The notes beneath the pieces were generated by a model. It saw nothing but the letters and a program-made list of their open reading frames with translations. It ran no database searches and was not told the DNA's origin. A stretch of 64,000 nt of DNA from a beta proteobacterium AAP65 (GTDB lineage Bacteria > Pseudomonadota > Gammaproteobacteria > Burkholderiales > Burkholderiaceae_C). The stretch spans positions 1-64,000 of the forward strand of contig LJHW01000024.1 in the NCBI GenBank assembly GCA_001295865.1, given 5' to 3'. The position numbers and the translations under genes were made by a program. This document shows, in pieces, positions 63,973 through 64,000 of the stretch (position 1 is its first letter; each line of letters begins with the position of its first letter).

Positions 63973-64000
63973 ATGAACGCACCCCATCTGCCCGTGCCGC
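63973..64000 (+). CDS. Possible start of a further gene, cut by the window edge
   Basis: ATGAACGCACCCCATCTGCC opens a frame that runs off the window. No strong ribosome-binding site is visible and nothing can be said about the product. It follows the PEP-CTERM gene by 83 bases. Confidence 0.3.

Overview
The window is a very GC-rich stretch of a bacterial chromosome. Gene content and protein flavour suggest a beta-proteobacterium of the order Burkholderiales (Leptothrix/Rubrivivax/Ideonella-like); this is inferred from family knowledge, not from any search. No rRNA, tRNA, CRISPR array, insertion sequence or phage gene was seen. Nearly everything concerns the cell surface: exopolysaccharide (EPS) synthesis and export, a giant two-partner-secreted exoprotein, and an exosortase (PEP-CTERM/VPLPA-CTERM) sorting system.

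Layout. (1) 1-4.7 kb: the 3' part of a beta-propeller/FlgD-Ig-like protein, a possible small membrane protein and a methyl-accepting chemotaxis protein. (2) 4.7-30.0 kb: thirteen minus-strand genes in tight succession. In transcription order they are TpsB pore, 3626-residue TpsA exoprotein, glycosyltransferase, ExbB fused to DUF2341/LamG-like domains, ExbD, TonB, putative porin, coiled-coil periplasmic protein, Wza-type export lipoprotein, beta-barrel outer-membrane protein, Wzz-type chain-length protein, BY-kinase-like ATPase and WcaI-type glycosyltransferase. (3) 30.2-41.2 kb: a divergent TPR-OGT (GT41) glycosyltransferase, a secreted substrate-binding-like protein, a VPLPA-type CTERM protein, a second TPR-OGT, a PrsT-like TPR lipoprotein and an EpsI-fused exosortase of the XrtD type. 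(4) 41.5-57.2 kb: a second EPS block with WcaF-type acetyltransferase, methyltransferases, PhoX-like phosphatase, GT2 and GT4 transferases, Wzy-like polymerase, UDP-xylose synthase, Wzx-like flippase and an SGNH esterase lipoprotein, with many ATGA/GTGA overlaps. (5) 57.2-60.7 kb: a minus-strand operon of a ribbon-helix-helix regulator, a second VPLPA-CTERM protein, a lipoprotein and a glycosyltransferase. (6) 61-64 kb: an EAL-CBS-GGDEF protein, a canonical PEP-CTERM protein and the first codons of a possible further gene.

How the parts may work together (inference): the glycosyltransferases, UDP-xylose synthase, flippase and polymerase make an EPS; Wza, Wzz, kinase and barrel export it. XrtD processes VPLPA-tailed proteins, which may be glycosylated by the GT41 enzymes and embedded in that matrix. 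The TpsA exoprotein is secreted through TpsB. Its co-directional ExbB*-ExbD-TonB-porin-coiled-coil block looks like a dedicated energised envelope module and is the best candidate for an undescribed system. A bipartite intergenic motif (CACCTTAGG-N8-GTGACA) occurs upstream of the exosortase gene and of its putative VPLPA substrate, with weaker copies elsewhere, suggesting a shared regulator.
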